Positions 12,152 through 24,379 of a DNA stretch of 64,000 nt are shown here, piece after piece. The notes beneath the pieces are model-generated. The model was not told the DNA's origin. It saw only the letters and a list, made by a program, of their open reading frames with translations, and made no database searches. The DNA is from Lyophyllum atratum (lineage: Eukaryota; Basidiomycota; Agaricomycetes; Agaricales; Lyophyllaceae). Location: contig JACGCN010000036.1 in the NCBI GenBank assembly GCA_014905825.1, positions 372,001-436,000 of the forward strand, read 5' to 3'. Position 1 is the first letter of the stretch; the number at the start of each line of letters is the position of its first letter. A program made the position numbers and the translations under genes.

Positions 12152-13256
12152 ATGGTGTTTGCAAACCTGCAGAGTCATGAGAAGGACGCTTTCTTTTCTA
12201 TCCTAGACGAGTACGTTTCCCTATGCGTCCCGTCTAATGAAGTGACGTCTCATGCGATGCAGGTACTTCACTTCGCGGCCGGACGTGTTTGGGAACGTGG
12301 GGGGATCCGCAGATCAGGGTGCTGGATCGAGCGCAGCGGCCTCCGCTGTCCATCGCGCGTTTGCGTCGAATCCGGAGGCGACTTCGAGACTTGTTTCTGC
12401 GGGGTTGAAGCATGGCGTGCCCAAGTCGAGTCCGTATAGCGCTGCTGTGAGTTCTAGATTCTAAATTCTAGACGTCCGAGTCCTCCCCTCCTGTCTTACG
12501 CTCCGTATGACATTCATCAGGCGTCCGACCCAGAAGTGAACAACGCTGCAGGTCGAGTGGCTGCTGCATCCCTCGCGTTCTCCGGGCGGAATAGCAGCAC
12601 AACATCGCCCCCGCCTGCCCGTTCGGCACCCCCTATCGCGGAGAAACCGAGTGCATCGGGGTTGGTGTCCAGTCGAGTAGGATACTCCCGCTCTATACTC
12701 TGGTTTGGTTCATTGATAGCTCGGTGATTACAGAAATTCGGAGATATAGATACGACGTCTAAGGGCAAGATGCTGGGGTCGTTGTATACACCGGGGAAGG
12801 TTGCGCCGTCTACGGCGGCTCCTGTGGTGCCTGCGGCGTTCGCGGCGAAGAAGAACGCGTTCGCACCGCCGCCTACGAGGCGCACGTCGACGTCGATGTC
12901 GCCTCCGTTGCGGCAGCAGCCTCCACCGGAACCGGAGGAAGAGGAGCAGGGGGAGCAGGGGGAGTGGGCAGAGGCGCTGTATGATTACGACTCTGGGGTG
13001 AGTGGGGTGTTGGTTCGCGCTACGGCTTTTTGGCCTCTGATCATGATGTTGGGCCGTGTAGGAACCGGGGGATCTGGCGATCAGGGCGGATGAGCGGGTG
13101 CTGGTTACGGAACGGACTTCAGACGATTGGTATGTGCTTCGTTGGCGTGTTGAGATTGGGTGGACTTTGTTTCTTACTTTTGGGACTTACAGGTGGACGG
13201 GAGAGTATAAGGGACGGAAAGGGCTGTTCCCGGCTTCTTATGTCAAGATTTTGTAA
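12152..13256 (+). CDS. SH3-domain protein, probable actin/endocytosis adaptor
   Basis: The ATG at 12152 gives MVFANLQSHEKDAFFSILDE, and the next exon continues YFTSRPDVFGNVGG. This N-terminal helical module is typical of a fungal SH3 adaptor family. The middle is Ala/Ser/Pro-rich (ASLAFSGRNSSTTSPPPARS, GKMLGSLYTPGKVAPSTAAP) with proline clusters that could themselves bind SH3 domains. The C-terminus is a complete SH3 domain over three exons: AEALYDYDSG, EPGDLAIRADERVLVTERTS, then DDWWTGEYKGRKGLFPASYV and KIL. The ALYDY, WW and P-S/A-SYV landmarks are all present. Five to six small exons. A role in cortical actin or endocytosis is suggested by architecture only. Confidence 0.82.
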
Positions 13257-13808
13257 GATATTCTTTTTGGATGGGAGGGGTACAATGTATCTGGAGCGGT
13301 CGTCCCAATAGCAGCACGAAATCTCAGCCTTTTACTATAGGACCTTAGCGACTGGTACTGAGCGTCTATTGGCCTCTCGAGAACGTTGACCCTGGCAAAA
13401 GCGTCTAACATCAAATTCCATAAGATGGAGGATCAGCATAGGATAAGATGACCCAAGAGGATGTGCGCGTCCTCCTTTCGTGGGCGTCGAAGGCTCGTTC
13501 CCTCGACCACGAGGCTAGTCAGAATATACTCGCTAAGATCGTAGAATGTCCTTCACTTTTCGGAGCATCCTGAAAGATCTAGCCTTGTTTGAAGTTTGGG
13601 AGCTTCAGGGCGACCGAGGGCGCGGACTATGAACGCCGGCGATCACAGCATAGGCACGTCCACGGCGTCTAAATCAGGATGACGGGCCATCAGACACGTC
13701 AATCCGCAATTTCTCCCAAGTTTCTTCCTCCATTCACCCCATTCTTAGCTCGACTCTCTCTTAATCGCTGGACACGAACACTTCTGGCCTGAAAGCCCGG
13801 AAACTCTC
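13257..13808. other. Spacer between SH3-protein and PMT2 genes
   Basis: About 550 bp in which I see no gene, repeat or structured element. It should contain the PMT2 promoter. Confidence 0.4.
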
Positions 13809-16800
13809 ATGTCAGGCCATGTCAGAGCACGAAGACCGGCATCTCCACCCCCGGGAGTTGCTCACACGGCACCCACAACTTCTCAGCGGTTTCCGCACCC
13901 GCGGAATGACCATTTAGATGCAGATGCGCGGAGGGATGCAGCGTCAAAGGGCTTTGCTCCAGGAAGGGGGAAATACCACCCACCGGGGGGACTGAACCTT
14001 ACAGGAGGGGAGTGGAAGTTGTTATTCTTCGTCGTCCTCGTGGCAGCCGGTGTGCGGCTGTTCAGGCTATCAAAGCCTAACAGCGTTGTGTGCGTGCTTT
14101 GGTGAATCTCATATATGCCTAGCTAACAAAAGTGCAGGTTTGACGAGGTACATTTCGGCAAATTTGCTTCAAAGTACATCAAGACACAGTATTTCGTCGA
14201 CGTGCACCCTCCGCTAGCCAAATTGCTAATTACACTAGCGGCGTTCCTGTTTGGATACGACGGGCAGTTTGACTTCAAGGATATTGGAAAGTGAGTGGTC
14301 GCCCTTTTCGAGAAGGACTTGGTCTGACAAGGAGCAGAATCTACGAACATGTACCATATGTAGCGATGCGAATGGTGCCAGCGACGCTGGGCGTTGCCAC
14401 CGTACCGCTCGCCTATCTCACTCTACGTGCCCTTGATTGCCGGGCCACCACCGCTCTTTTAGCCTCCCTCTTCATCACCTTCGAAAACGGCCTCGTCACC
14501 CAGTCACGGCATATTCTCCTTGACTCGCCTCTCATCTTTTTCACCGCGCTCACCACCTTCTTCTGGTGCGGCTTTTCGAACGAAGACAAGCACGCCCCCT
14601 TCACTTCGTCATGGTGGACCTGGCTCTCCTTGACTGGACTCTCGTTGGGAGCCGTCGCCAGCTGCAAGTGGGTCGGCCTCTTCACCATTGCCACCATCGG
14701 CGTCAGCACACTCCAACAGCTATGGAACCTCCTTGGCGACCTGCGAGTGCCCCCACGGCTCTTCGTACGCCATTTCATTGCGCGTGCCATATGTCTTATT
14801 GTCATCCCCATCGTGTTCTACATGGCCATGTTCCAGATCCACTTTCTCATCCTTGAGAACTCGGGCGACGGCGATGGGTTCATGAGTTCCGAGTTCCAGC
14901 ACACGCTTGGCGGCCGTGGCATGGCGGACACTTATGCAGATGTCGGCGTCGGCTCACAAGTCGCAATCCGCCATGTGAATACCCAAGGTGGTTACTTGCA
15001 CTCCCATATCCATACATACCCCGGTGGAAGCAAACGTACGTATTCTCACCCCCTTACCACGTACTCTCTTTAACATTTCACAGAACAACAAATCACGCTT
15101 TACCCGCATCGCGACACCAACAACGACTGGCGTATCTTCAACGCAAGCGATGATACGGGCGCCTTCGACTGGAACTCTGAGCCACTCTCTTATATCAAGG
15201 GAGGCATGCGCATCAAGCTTCAGCACATCGTAACCGAGAAACACCTGCACTCGCATGACATCCGCCCGCCCGTGTCCGACGTCGAGTTCCAGAACGAGGT
15301 CTCCGCATACGGCATGCCCGGCTTCGCGGGTGACGCGAACGACGACTGGTACGTCGAAATCGAGCACGGTGATCGCCGCGACAAGGAGTCCTCCACGCGC
15401 CTTCGAACCCTCAGAACGGTGTTCAGGCTTAGGCATGCTCTGACTGGATGCTATCTCTTCTCGCACAAGGTCAAGCTTCCCGATTGGGGGTACGAGCAGC
15501 AGGAGGTGACGTGCAACAAGAACGCAGTCCGTGCTAATTCGTTGTGGTTCGTTGAAACTGCTATGCACCCAAATTGTATGTCAACTCCGGCTTTTCTGGT
15601 GCGGTGAGCTGATGTCCTTCTTCTAGTGCCAGAAGATGCGCCGAAGGTCAACTACAAGCTCCCCGGATTCTTCGCCAAGTTCATGGAGCTGCAACAAGTC
15701 ATGTGGACGACTAATGCTGGCCTCACCGACCGCCATACCTACGACTCGCGCCCGGATTCATGGCCCCGCCTCCGTCGTGGTATTGTGAGTCCTCGAAGCT
15801 GGTAAACACCAGAAGATTGGCCCTGACATCAATCTCCTACAGAATTTCTGGGTCAAGGACCATCGCCAAATCTACCTCATCGGCAACCCCATCGTATGGT
15901 GGCTCAGTACCTTCGCTGTCGCTTCCTACGCCGCCATACGTGGCTTCCTCGCCCTCCGTGCCCAACGAGGCTACCGCGATTTCGACAACAGTAAGTGCCT
16001 TCTGTTATCTAACAAACAGGTTTCCAAAGACTCACCACACCCCATCCACAGCTAAAGTCGTGAAATATGACTCCCTGTGCGGCTTCCTCTTCGTCGGCTG
16101 GGTTCTGCACTACTTCCCCTTCTTCCTCATGAGCCGCCAACTGTTCCTACACCACTATTTCCCAGCACTCTACTTCGCCGTGCTGCTCTCATGCGCCGGA
16201 TTCGATCTCGTCACGTCGACCCTTCGTCCGAGGGTACGTTTACAGATTGCGGCTGTGTTCGCTATTCTTGCGATATGGCACTTTGCGCGCTTCAGCCCGC
16301 TGGCGTATGGGAGCCCCTGGACGAAGACCAAGTGTATGAATGCGAAGTGGATGAAGACGTGGGACTTCTCTTGGTGATTCCTGTCGTTCTCTTCGCTCGA
16401 TGTCATGCTCATTTCTTTTTCTTTTTTACACAGCAATGATTTCCTTGACGATGTATTTGCTTTTTACCTTCCCTGGACATGAAACACAAGCTAACTATGT
16501 GCATTCCACAGTACTCCCAGTATAACAACCTCGGCTTCACCCCACAGCAGTCGCAAGTCCCCGTGGCCCACACGACGGTCGGTGGCGACGCTGACGGGCG
16601 CCCCGCCATCGTCATCCCACACGGCAACGAGGACGCCTTCAACCCGAACAGCCACCTCGCGCAAAACAACGTCGACCCTGCAAACGCCCACCACGATGAT
16701 GCTGGAGACAGCGAGACGACTGGCGTCGTCGTGGCCGGTGTTCCAGAGCCCGGCAGGAATGTGTTTGAAGGGAACGCAGGTGGGGAGGTAAAGAGTAAGA

Positions 16801-17213
16801 GCGAGAAGGAGCATGCACCTGTGGAGGCGCTGCCGACGACGGCGGAGAAGGAGGTTAGCACGGTTGCGGGTGGAGGTGTCGGGGTGGCTGGGCCTGTTGC
16901 TGGTGGTACTAGTGCGGAGGGGACGAAGCAGGAGGAGAAGAAGGAAGAGAAGCAGGAGGATCCGGTGAATGAGAAGAAGACGGAGACGGAGAAAGATGAG
17001 GGCGCGAAGACGACAGACCCCCAGACTCAGACAACGGAGGCTACCACGGAGGCCACCACTGAGGCCACTACAAATACACCTACAACCGACACCCAGAAAG
17101 AAGCCGAACCCCAGGAAAAGAAGAAACCCGTTGTCGCTGGCCCATTGGGTGAAGCTGAGCTGGAAGCAAAGATTGCCGCGGATGAGCTGTTTCCTGGTGA
17201 GGCGCGGAGATGA
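13809..17213 (+). CDS. PMT2: Protein O-mannosyltransferase, PMT2 subfamily, with long acidic tail
   Basis: ER-membrane dolichyl-phosphate-mannose:protein mannosyltransferase that starts O-glycosylation of Ser/Thr. Landmarks: [20 protein letters not shown] then [10 protein letters not shown] (catalytic DE loop), a MIR region beginning [20 protein letters not shown], and [20 protein letters not shown] near the end, all PMT2-like. Reading straight through stops at TGA 16375 after KTWDFSW. Using the donor at 16374, a 19-nt exon (16434-16452) and the acceptor before 16512 instead restores SCNDFLDDYSQYNN, the ending expected for PMTs. The frame then runs to 17213. This adds a soluble tail of about 230 residues, rich in E/K/T with [11 protein letters not shown] repeats and ending [15 protein letters not shown] roughly 10-exon gene. 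Tail function unknown. Confidence 0.88.
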
Positions 17214-17576
17214 GGGTCGGATGAACGAAAATAACCCCCGGACTCTTCTCGTTATTACGACGTCGATGTCGATTCTGTAGTAGAGATTGTACATGCCGCT
17301 CCTTAAGGTCCTATTTAATGCACACAACAGCTATCTAATGCACACAACAGCACTCCAGATTGTCTGAGTGGCGCGGCTTCGTGCGATTCTGAAAGTGCAG
17401 ATCAGCGTCAGCGGAATAGGTAAGGTACATTATAAGTTGTAGAAAAGCGATAGTGCGAATACGAACTTGAGATGGTAGCGCTAGTTGATGGGAGCATTGG
17501 TAGAGCTGAGGTTATAACAAATTCATATTCGTACAAGATAATAATAGATACGACAATTCGACGGAAGTTTTCAGAT
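17214..17576. other. Convergent 3' spacer with a short tandem repeat
   Basis: The region between the PMT2 stop and the hydrolase stop contains a 20-bp unit repeated head-to-tail (17311-17330 and 17331-17350, one mismatch). No gene seen. Confidence 0.5.
17311..17350 (+). repeat. 20-bp tandem duplication
   Basis: The unit CTATYTAATGCACACAACAG occurs twice in direct contact, differing only at the fifth base (T then C). It lies in the 3' spacer shared by two convergent genes and looks like a simple slippage duplication. Confidence 0.85.
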
Positions 17577-20170
17577 TCAAAGCATCCTGGGCAACGCGTA
17601 GGACTCGCTCAACTTCCTAACTGCATCGAGTACCACTCGTTGCTCCGCCGAGAGTAGTTCTGCCTGTTGCCCCACCTGCTTTTGGCCTAAAACGCCTTGC
17701 TCGCTACCCTTCAAGTCAGGCGGCACATCCGGGAACGGTGAACTCGTAGTTGAACAGATCGTGCCCGGAGGAGGCAAAGTTCCCTTCACGAAGTAGTCAC
17801 GTATATATGTCTGCGTGCAGAGAGAAGGTGCGGAGATGGAGCAATGCTGAGGCGCATATCATGTGTGCGGTGAGTGTCTGCCAACTAAAGGACCAGAGAA
17901 ACTCACCCCTGGGGAGTCTTGTGTCAACACCACGGCGTTCGGGAATCCTTTAGCTGTTTTCTTGGCACTTTTGTAACCATTCATGAGTTGTGTCGTTGCG
18001 ATGAAAGAAGATCAGATAGAAGATGCTTACGCCCATAACGGTGTCACTGGATCTGTCCAGGGACCATGGTAAGTCTCTTCCAGGAAAAAAGCAAAGACAA
18101 CGCACCGGCCGTATTCCCTACCACAAGCAAGGGGAAGCTCGTGTTCGCTTGAAACGGGCCTGGTCAATTGAGAATCAGTTATCACTGCCAGCCTCCTGTC
18201 AGAGCCGGAATACATAAAGAACACACCTCTGAAACGAGCCTTGGGAATTTCCGGCCACCCTCTACACAAAAAGGTCAAGCTCACAACTGCGGCCTACCAA
18301 TGAATTCGCTCACACGCAGGACGTTCTAATACCACCCCAAATCTCCGCCCATTGTGACTTGCTCGTAGTATCCCTGAAATACTTTTCCAGCTCTTCGAAA
18401 GCCTCGGGGACAACATCTCCGTCATTGCACGCAATAGCCGTCTCAGCGTCCCTGACGACGGGAAGCTCGCCCTGCCTCTCACCACACTCACACTCGAACG
18501 GCGGTTTCTCAAGCAGGGAGAACAGAGTTGCACCATCCCCGTTTGCCAGATCCGCAAGCGCCTGTGCGAGTGGAGGCCAAGATGCCCAGGGACTGTAGAG
18601 CGAGACAAAGATCGAAGTGCGCAGGCGGCTATAGTCAACTATACCATACGAATTTGCGGTGCGCACGGGTATCGGGCGTGCGCTGACTGAGTTGTATAAT
18701 GCGGTGAGGTTAGCGGCAATAAGGTCGGGGGAGGGCGCGCAGAAGGGGCAGCCGGAAGGCCCGGCAGAGTGACAGTAAGTAAAGAAGGCGTCCATTGTTT
18801 TGTCGGTATCAAGGAGATTGGTGGACCAGAGAGCTGAGATAGATTACTGAGTCGAAGAGGGCTCGTCATTGAAAAGCCTGAGCTTACTGGAGTAGTAGTT
18901 TTCAATATCCACGACCCCATCGATTACAAGACGCTCGATCTTGTCCTAGAGGTGCCAACAGATATATAGAATGAGAAAATGCTAGATAACGACAGGTAGG
19001 CTGCGTGCTTACGGGAAACATGGAGGCAAAGGTCGCCCCAAGGACACTTCCATACCTATATCCGTGAACGTGAGCGCGAAGTCCCTAAAATATATATATA
19101 CAGAGGATAGAACAAAATAGACTTACGAGAAGCCCCAATACAACAACTTCTCCTTTCCGTGTGCCTTCACAATGCTCAACATATCCCTCGCTGTCTGGTC
19201 CGTGTTTATGTGGCCCAATTCCGCGCGCTGGCGCTCCCAGCAAGTTGGCCTCCAATTTTTGCACGCGCCCATGCACGCGCGAGGCCGTCCGCCGACGCGT
19301 TAAGCACGCTCAGATCCTGCATGCCACTTGAACCGCCCCACAACTCTCTCTCCACATCAGTCTCAAAAAATGAGACGCGGGGGGTTGAGCGGCCAACACC
19401 TGTGTACATAAATATTGCATCAATAACTTATAAGTCTCTCGAGGCGTGCAGGTCATTGAACAAAGAAGCGAAGACTTCCCAGGGACAAGCCGTTCAAGAA
19501 AGTTCAAGAAGTATCTGTACAAGTGATACGCACCTCTTGGGTCAAACCCTAGAATGTCAAACTGTGGTCCTACAATACCAGAAAGGAGTGCGCCCGCACG
19601 TAGGACGACATCGACACCACTGCCTCCAGGGCCTCCGGGGTTAATGAGGATAGGGCCTCGGTACGCTGAAGAGTCTGGCCCCAACTTCGAGGGGATACGC
19701 GTCATGGCGATTGTTGCCTTGTCTCCATCAGCATCGGAGTAGTTCAGGGGTACCTATGAGGATGTAGTATAATCAGGCTTGAGAGATCGAGGCTGGACCG
19801 AGGTGCGAGTGTGAGTGTGAGAGCGCCCTTACAATGAGACGGGCACATTGATGAGTTGAGTAGCAAGAGTGCCATACGAGGTTCTCTGAGGGGTCGATCT
19901 ACATCGCATGAATTGGCATTGATAGTGATCACAATAGGCTAGCGGGGTAGAGCGTACCAGATTCCAAGAAAACTTGTTCTCTAAGCTGGGCGCCTTGACA
20001 GTTTGATCTGCGTATCTTCCTGGATGAAAAACGATGAGTTCATCTATGGCCCGAGAGATTCCAGCTTGAGAGAGCAGCAGGGTAGATGCAACAAGGAGTA
20101 GGAACGTGCTAAGCGCGAGTGCCCGCGAGAACCTATAAGGTATGGTAGCTTCAGATGCGCTTGGTGGCAT
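17577..20170 (-). CDS. Membrane-anchored alpha/beta hydrolase, TAP-like (proline/tripeptidyl aminopeptidase type)
   Basis: Serine hydrolase resembling tripeptidyl aminopeptidases. The ATG at 20170 gives MPPSASEATIPYRFSRALAL followed by a hydrophobic stretch (STFLLLVASTLLLSQAG): an uncleaved type II anchor or signal peptide. Next exons read WHSCYSTHQCARLI and VPLNYSDADGDKATIAMTR, then the oxyanion strand GPILINPGGPGGSGVD and FDILGFDPRG. Splicing across the intron before 19060 yields GFSYGSVLGATFASMFP, which supplies the nucleophile Ser. The TAP-like C-terminal part gives GPFQANTSFPLLVVGNTA then DPVTP, placing the catalytic Asp. A conserved His is expected near the end; the stretch around 17870 (HHM) is a candidate. 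Six or more Cys in the lid (HSAGPSGCPFCAP, CECGERQ) suggest extracytosolic disulfides. About nine exons. Confidence 0.82.
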
Positions 20171-20473
20171 GGGAATAAGAAAAGACACTCGCTGCGCAGG
20201 GCGTCCAAATCCAAATCATGATCAATCTTCTCGGCGTCATGGCATGTGGAGAAGAGGGGGAGTTATTTGCTCTCCTTCCCACTGCCAGGTTACAAATAGC
20301 TCCCGACATCAGCGCGTAGACCATATCGGGTAACACAGCAGAACATAGCTGGCCAGTTTCGATCCGCTTCAAGTTCAACTCGAAGTTTGCCAACTTGGGT
20401 CGGCCGACACAACATCTTACTTATCTTCCGGTGAGTACATCAACTACTTAATCAAGCACGTAGCAAACACAGA
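20171..20473. other. Spacer between two tandem minus-strand genes
   Basis: About 300 bp between the hydrolase start and the stop of the upstream orphan gene. It should hold the hydrolase promoter; no other feature is visible. Confidence 0.4.
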
Positions 20474-23400
20474 ATCACTTCGCCACCACTGTTCGGGTGT
20501 TTCGCCAGCTAGCCTTTGGATGGTTCCCTTTCAGAGGAATACCACGTTCCTGGAGACGTTTCTTGATGTCCTCAACATCTCCGAACTTCTCGAGGATTTG
20601 TGGGGCATGCTCAAAGCGTAACTTGATGAGGAAAGTAGCAAAATTGAGGATTCCCAGGGGCTTAGAAATGTCATACGAGACGACATTTCGCTCGATGATG
20701 TGGACCTTCGTTGGCTAGGAGTACCATTAGGAATCTATAGTCAGTAGGCTGTAGATGATACGTGACGACGGGACATACTTTTGGTGCAGGTTGCTGGAAA
20801 TAATCATTCTTTCCGACTTCCGGACTGGATTCATTAGACACCTCGTATTTCTTCCAGTCAAATGGATGATCAACTTTCCATTCCTCACCGTACGTGAGAG
20901 TTATCACAGCGATGGGGCCCTCAGTGATAATTGTGTATACAGGCATCCCATGAATGCCGAGGGCAGCGTAAAACTTGGTGGCCGCTATGGCATACATCCT
21001 GCCCTGGTTGACCGATGTTTCCTCGAAGGTCCCCTGCGCCTTCTTATTCCCGATCGTAATCAGGGGAAGGAAGAGATCTGGTCAAATCGTCAGTTGCGTG
21101 GTCCGATGGACTCGCGAAAAAAGAACAGACCTCTCCGCATGTCGAGAATTTCGTCTTGATGAAGGGTAGTGCCGTCAGTTTCAACGGGGAGATGGAGTCT
21201 GTGTGTGCAAGGGATCTCAATTCCACCAGCAGACTCATCATCCATGACCGAGATTTGCTTAAGATCCTCGAGCAATGCGTGAACCGCGATAGCCTGACTT
21301 TGTGCAGTTGCGTGAATGTCGCCCAAGCTCTCATCGAAGTTTCGGACCATCTGTTCTTGCCGGATACCGAAAAGACCTTTCGTGAGAGGAGATGTATCGG
21401 GAGAAGACGTCGTCGTGTCTGAGTGCCTTGGTGAGGGTGTAGGGGCCAGAATGATGTTGAAAGCTTTGGACGCGGCGATGCTTGAAAAAATGGAAGGAAT
21501 GCGAAGATATCCAACGGAGTCGCAAACGGCTCGTCCCGGTTCATTGTCGTAGTTATTGACCATGCTTGAGGGGTTGCGGCGAAAGTCGAAATAGAATCCT
21601 GCCTCTGCAGTCTGCACATTCTCGAGGTAACGGGCTAGTGACTCCATATCCTTTTGTAGGGTGAGCTGGGCACAGTTTTCCGCATAAAGTCGGCGGAGAG
21701 TCGTGTCGGCTTTGGCTGCATCAGGCGTCTGAGAGGTGGATCTGATCTCCGGGGAATGCAGCGTGCCGGGGTCATGGATGGGAACGATTGAAGGATTAAA
21801 TGAGATTAATTCGGGTTTGGACTTTAATCTTCTGGAGAAGTTAAAGAGGCCGGTCCTGTCCGAAGCGCGGATCGAAGTCGATTCGCGAGCGACAGTATCT
21901 ATCGTTTCGTAAATAATGTACATTTCCTCCTGGGGTGGAGATATCGCCTCCGAGACTTCGCCCCGCGGGAGGGAGAGGCTTCGTTCAAGGCTATAGATCT
22001 GGAAGTGAGAAAAATACCGGGCAATCAGAATAGAAGATGACTCACGAAACCATCACATGCGGCCTGTTGACATAGTCTTCCTTTGACGGCTCGTCAGATG
22101 TACGATCAGCAGTACCGTGAAAGAGAAGCATAAGTAGACGATCGAAATGTATTCGACACTCCAGTTCTTTGGCCTGCTTCCAACCTTTTCCACGAAGTAA
22201 CAACACACTCTGCAGCACATCTTCAATTTTGCGCATGTTACTAACTAGAATTTGACTGCAAACATCCGAGAGGGTTTCAACAACTGGGAAGCGGCCGATA
22301 TTGGCGAGAGACTGAAATCCTTCGAGAGCCCATTCTGCGTGGCGGACTATTGAAGACTGTAAAACACGTCGAATGAATCCATTTGGATTTTGGAGGTGAT
22401 ACTCACCTTCCGAGTATCTGCACTGAGCCTGGACTTTGCCTTGAGAGAAATCAGAGGAGGGGCTAACCAGATCAATTTAGACACATACAGTATCCGAAAG
22501 CCAGGCAAAGCTTGTTAGTTCATAGTACACTTTACAAATGCTCGCAAACTCCGAATCGATCTGATACTTCGAGTCGGACAGCATTGGAAAGAAAGGTAAT
22601 GTCCGAGTCGTGGCCAATCGATCAAACATAAAGTATCGAATCAAAGGTGATTTGTTGTCGTGTCTCCCTCCTGCGGCAAGGCTATACACACATCAGGGCC
22701 TGGGTAAAAAGGCGTTAGGTAGAGAAGTACTCGCCTGCTTGCAGATATGTGGCTTGCCTTCTTAGGCATAGCAGAACCAAGGGAAGGAGTCGGCGGCGCG
22801 TTGGAAGAGGCGTACAGCCGGGGCATCATTGGAGAGTGTGCTAGGGATTGTTGAGAAAGCTCATTGATGTTTTCGTGTGGAGCGATGGGGCCCAATGCAT
22901 CTGTAGAAATCAGCCATCTTTGAAACCTCGAACCTGCAGGCACTTCCTCAGCATGTTTGAACTTCGAAGCCAGACCCTTCTGATCGACACGCCAGAGCTT
23001 AAGACTACGCTCGGATAGGTCCTGTAGTAGCTGAGGGTAGTGTTGTGACGCCCTCCATCGCTCGAGAGCAAACCTTCGCCCCTCACCACCAATGAGTATA
23101 GCAAACTTGATGGCTGCTTCGGCATGCGATAAATCATAGGCGCCTGTGGCCTCGTGTAGTACGTGAACAATAGACTGATGATCATCAGTACCACCATAGA
23201 GGAACAATGGAAGCCTACTCACACCACACGAGTCATTCGTCTCCTCAAGCCATCCGAAAACAATGCAGACGGTCGTACCCATGCGGTCGAAAACGACACC
23301 CATCATTGGACCCAAAATTCCCCAAGCACGGCGCTGGAAGAGAGCGCTGGACATAACACTGTATACTTCGCTCTCCAGCGCGAGACATGTCAAGGCCAGT

Positions 23401-24379
23401 GGGGTAGTTTCCTCTGTAAGATCAAGTGTCAACCTAGCCAAGAGTCTGTGATCCAGCACCCCCGATCGAGGATGAAGGGTATCATTGGCAGATGCACCCC
23501 TTGGATCGTGATAGAAGCTCCATTCGGTCCCATCCTCGAGATGTTCGCCGGAAAAATATTCTCGAGCATCGACGTCCCAATTGGGGTAGTCTTTCTTATG
23601 TTGAATGGCGGCAGAAGTCTCGCTGCCCTCCAAGTCACCTTCCGACGCTGAGCCCTCGTCATGCGTCCCTTCGGACTGCGAATTAGTAGAGCTTCGGCAT
23701 GATGGATGATCAGTATGCTGGACGTCGTCAGAGGACTCGCAGCTCCCCAAGTCATCGTCCGATCTTGAGTCATCGTTGCTGGACCCTTTAGAGTCATAAT
23801 TAGTAGAGCTTCCGTGTTCTGAATGTTTAAACATTTCAACGGAAACAGCAATGGGACTGCTGGTCGTGTGATTCGTAGAAGAGCCATCGTTCAGAGGAAT
23901 CGGAGTACACATAAGCGCCGTGGCATGACCGTATTGTGGTAGGAGATCAAGTAAGGGATCGCCTGCAAAGCACGGGTCCATGGCCAGAGGATAATACGGT
24001 AGTTGCCTGAATATTTCGTAAGTCCAGCTCCAATATTCCAACGCAAAAAGGCGTACTCTAGTTCAACTTCCGGTGCGGCTTCGCGCACGACTTTTGCGAA
24101 AAATGGCGCCAGATACATCGTCTTGTCGTTCTGCTCGCCGAACTTGCGGTCCATGGAAAGAGCTAGGTTTAACTCTTTAGAAATTTCTTCTGCCAAGCAT
24201 TCTAGCCTTTCTCTTATCTGAGACGGGATATTCTGAGGCCCACATGTACTGTTGAGCGGACACGTTCAAGGGCCGCAAGCAAGTGAATCACTTACCAGGG
24301 CCTCTTCACGAAGAACGCGCGCTGAATCTGGCCAGCAGTCATGGGAGGTTACGTTAACTGCGACTGGTTGTTCAAACAT
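20474..24379 (-). CDS. Large uncharacterised fungal protein (orphan)
   Basis: Not recognised. The ATG at 24379 gives MFEQPVAVNVTSHDCWPDSA; a 5' exon joins to NIPSQIRERLECLAEEISKE and then a long exon (about 22700-24000). The protein is of the order of 1,000 residues in 8-10 exons. Visible segments: a Ser/Asp/Glu-rich region with two 39-residue tandem repeats (SSTN-x-S-x-G start, ending VQH/IQH), a helical region with HRLLARLTLDLTEETTPLAL, an exon reading HAEWALEGFQSLANIGRF, and a C-terminal module with RMYAIAATKFYAALGIHGMP, VYTIITEGPIAVITLTYGEE and YDISKPLGILNFATFLIKLR. No signal peptide, no obvious membrane segment and no known catalytic motif. The C-terminal alternation of beta-like strands hints at a folded domain shared with other Agaricomycete orphans, but that is inference. 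Exon boundaries are approximate. Confidence 0.6.
23590..23830 (-). repeat. Two-copy 117-bp coding repeat inside the orphan protein
   Basis: Two consecutive 39-residue units align without gaps: the first begins GSSTNYDSKGSSNDDSRSDD, the second RSSTNSQSEGTHDEGSASEG, and both continue into a DL..S..E.S....QH block. The DNA anchor ATTAGTAGAGCTTC recurs at 23799 and 23682 on the plus strand, exactly 117 bp apart. An old in-frame tandem duplication. Confidence 0.75.

Noticed and set aside
16375..16377. TGA as the true stop of PMT2
   Set aside because: A donor at 16374 and a 19-nt exon recover the conserved DFSCNDFL-type ending and a long open frame; reading through ends abnormally after DFSW.
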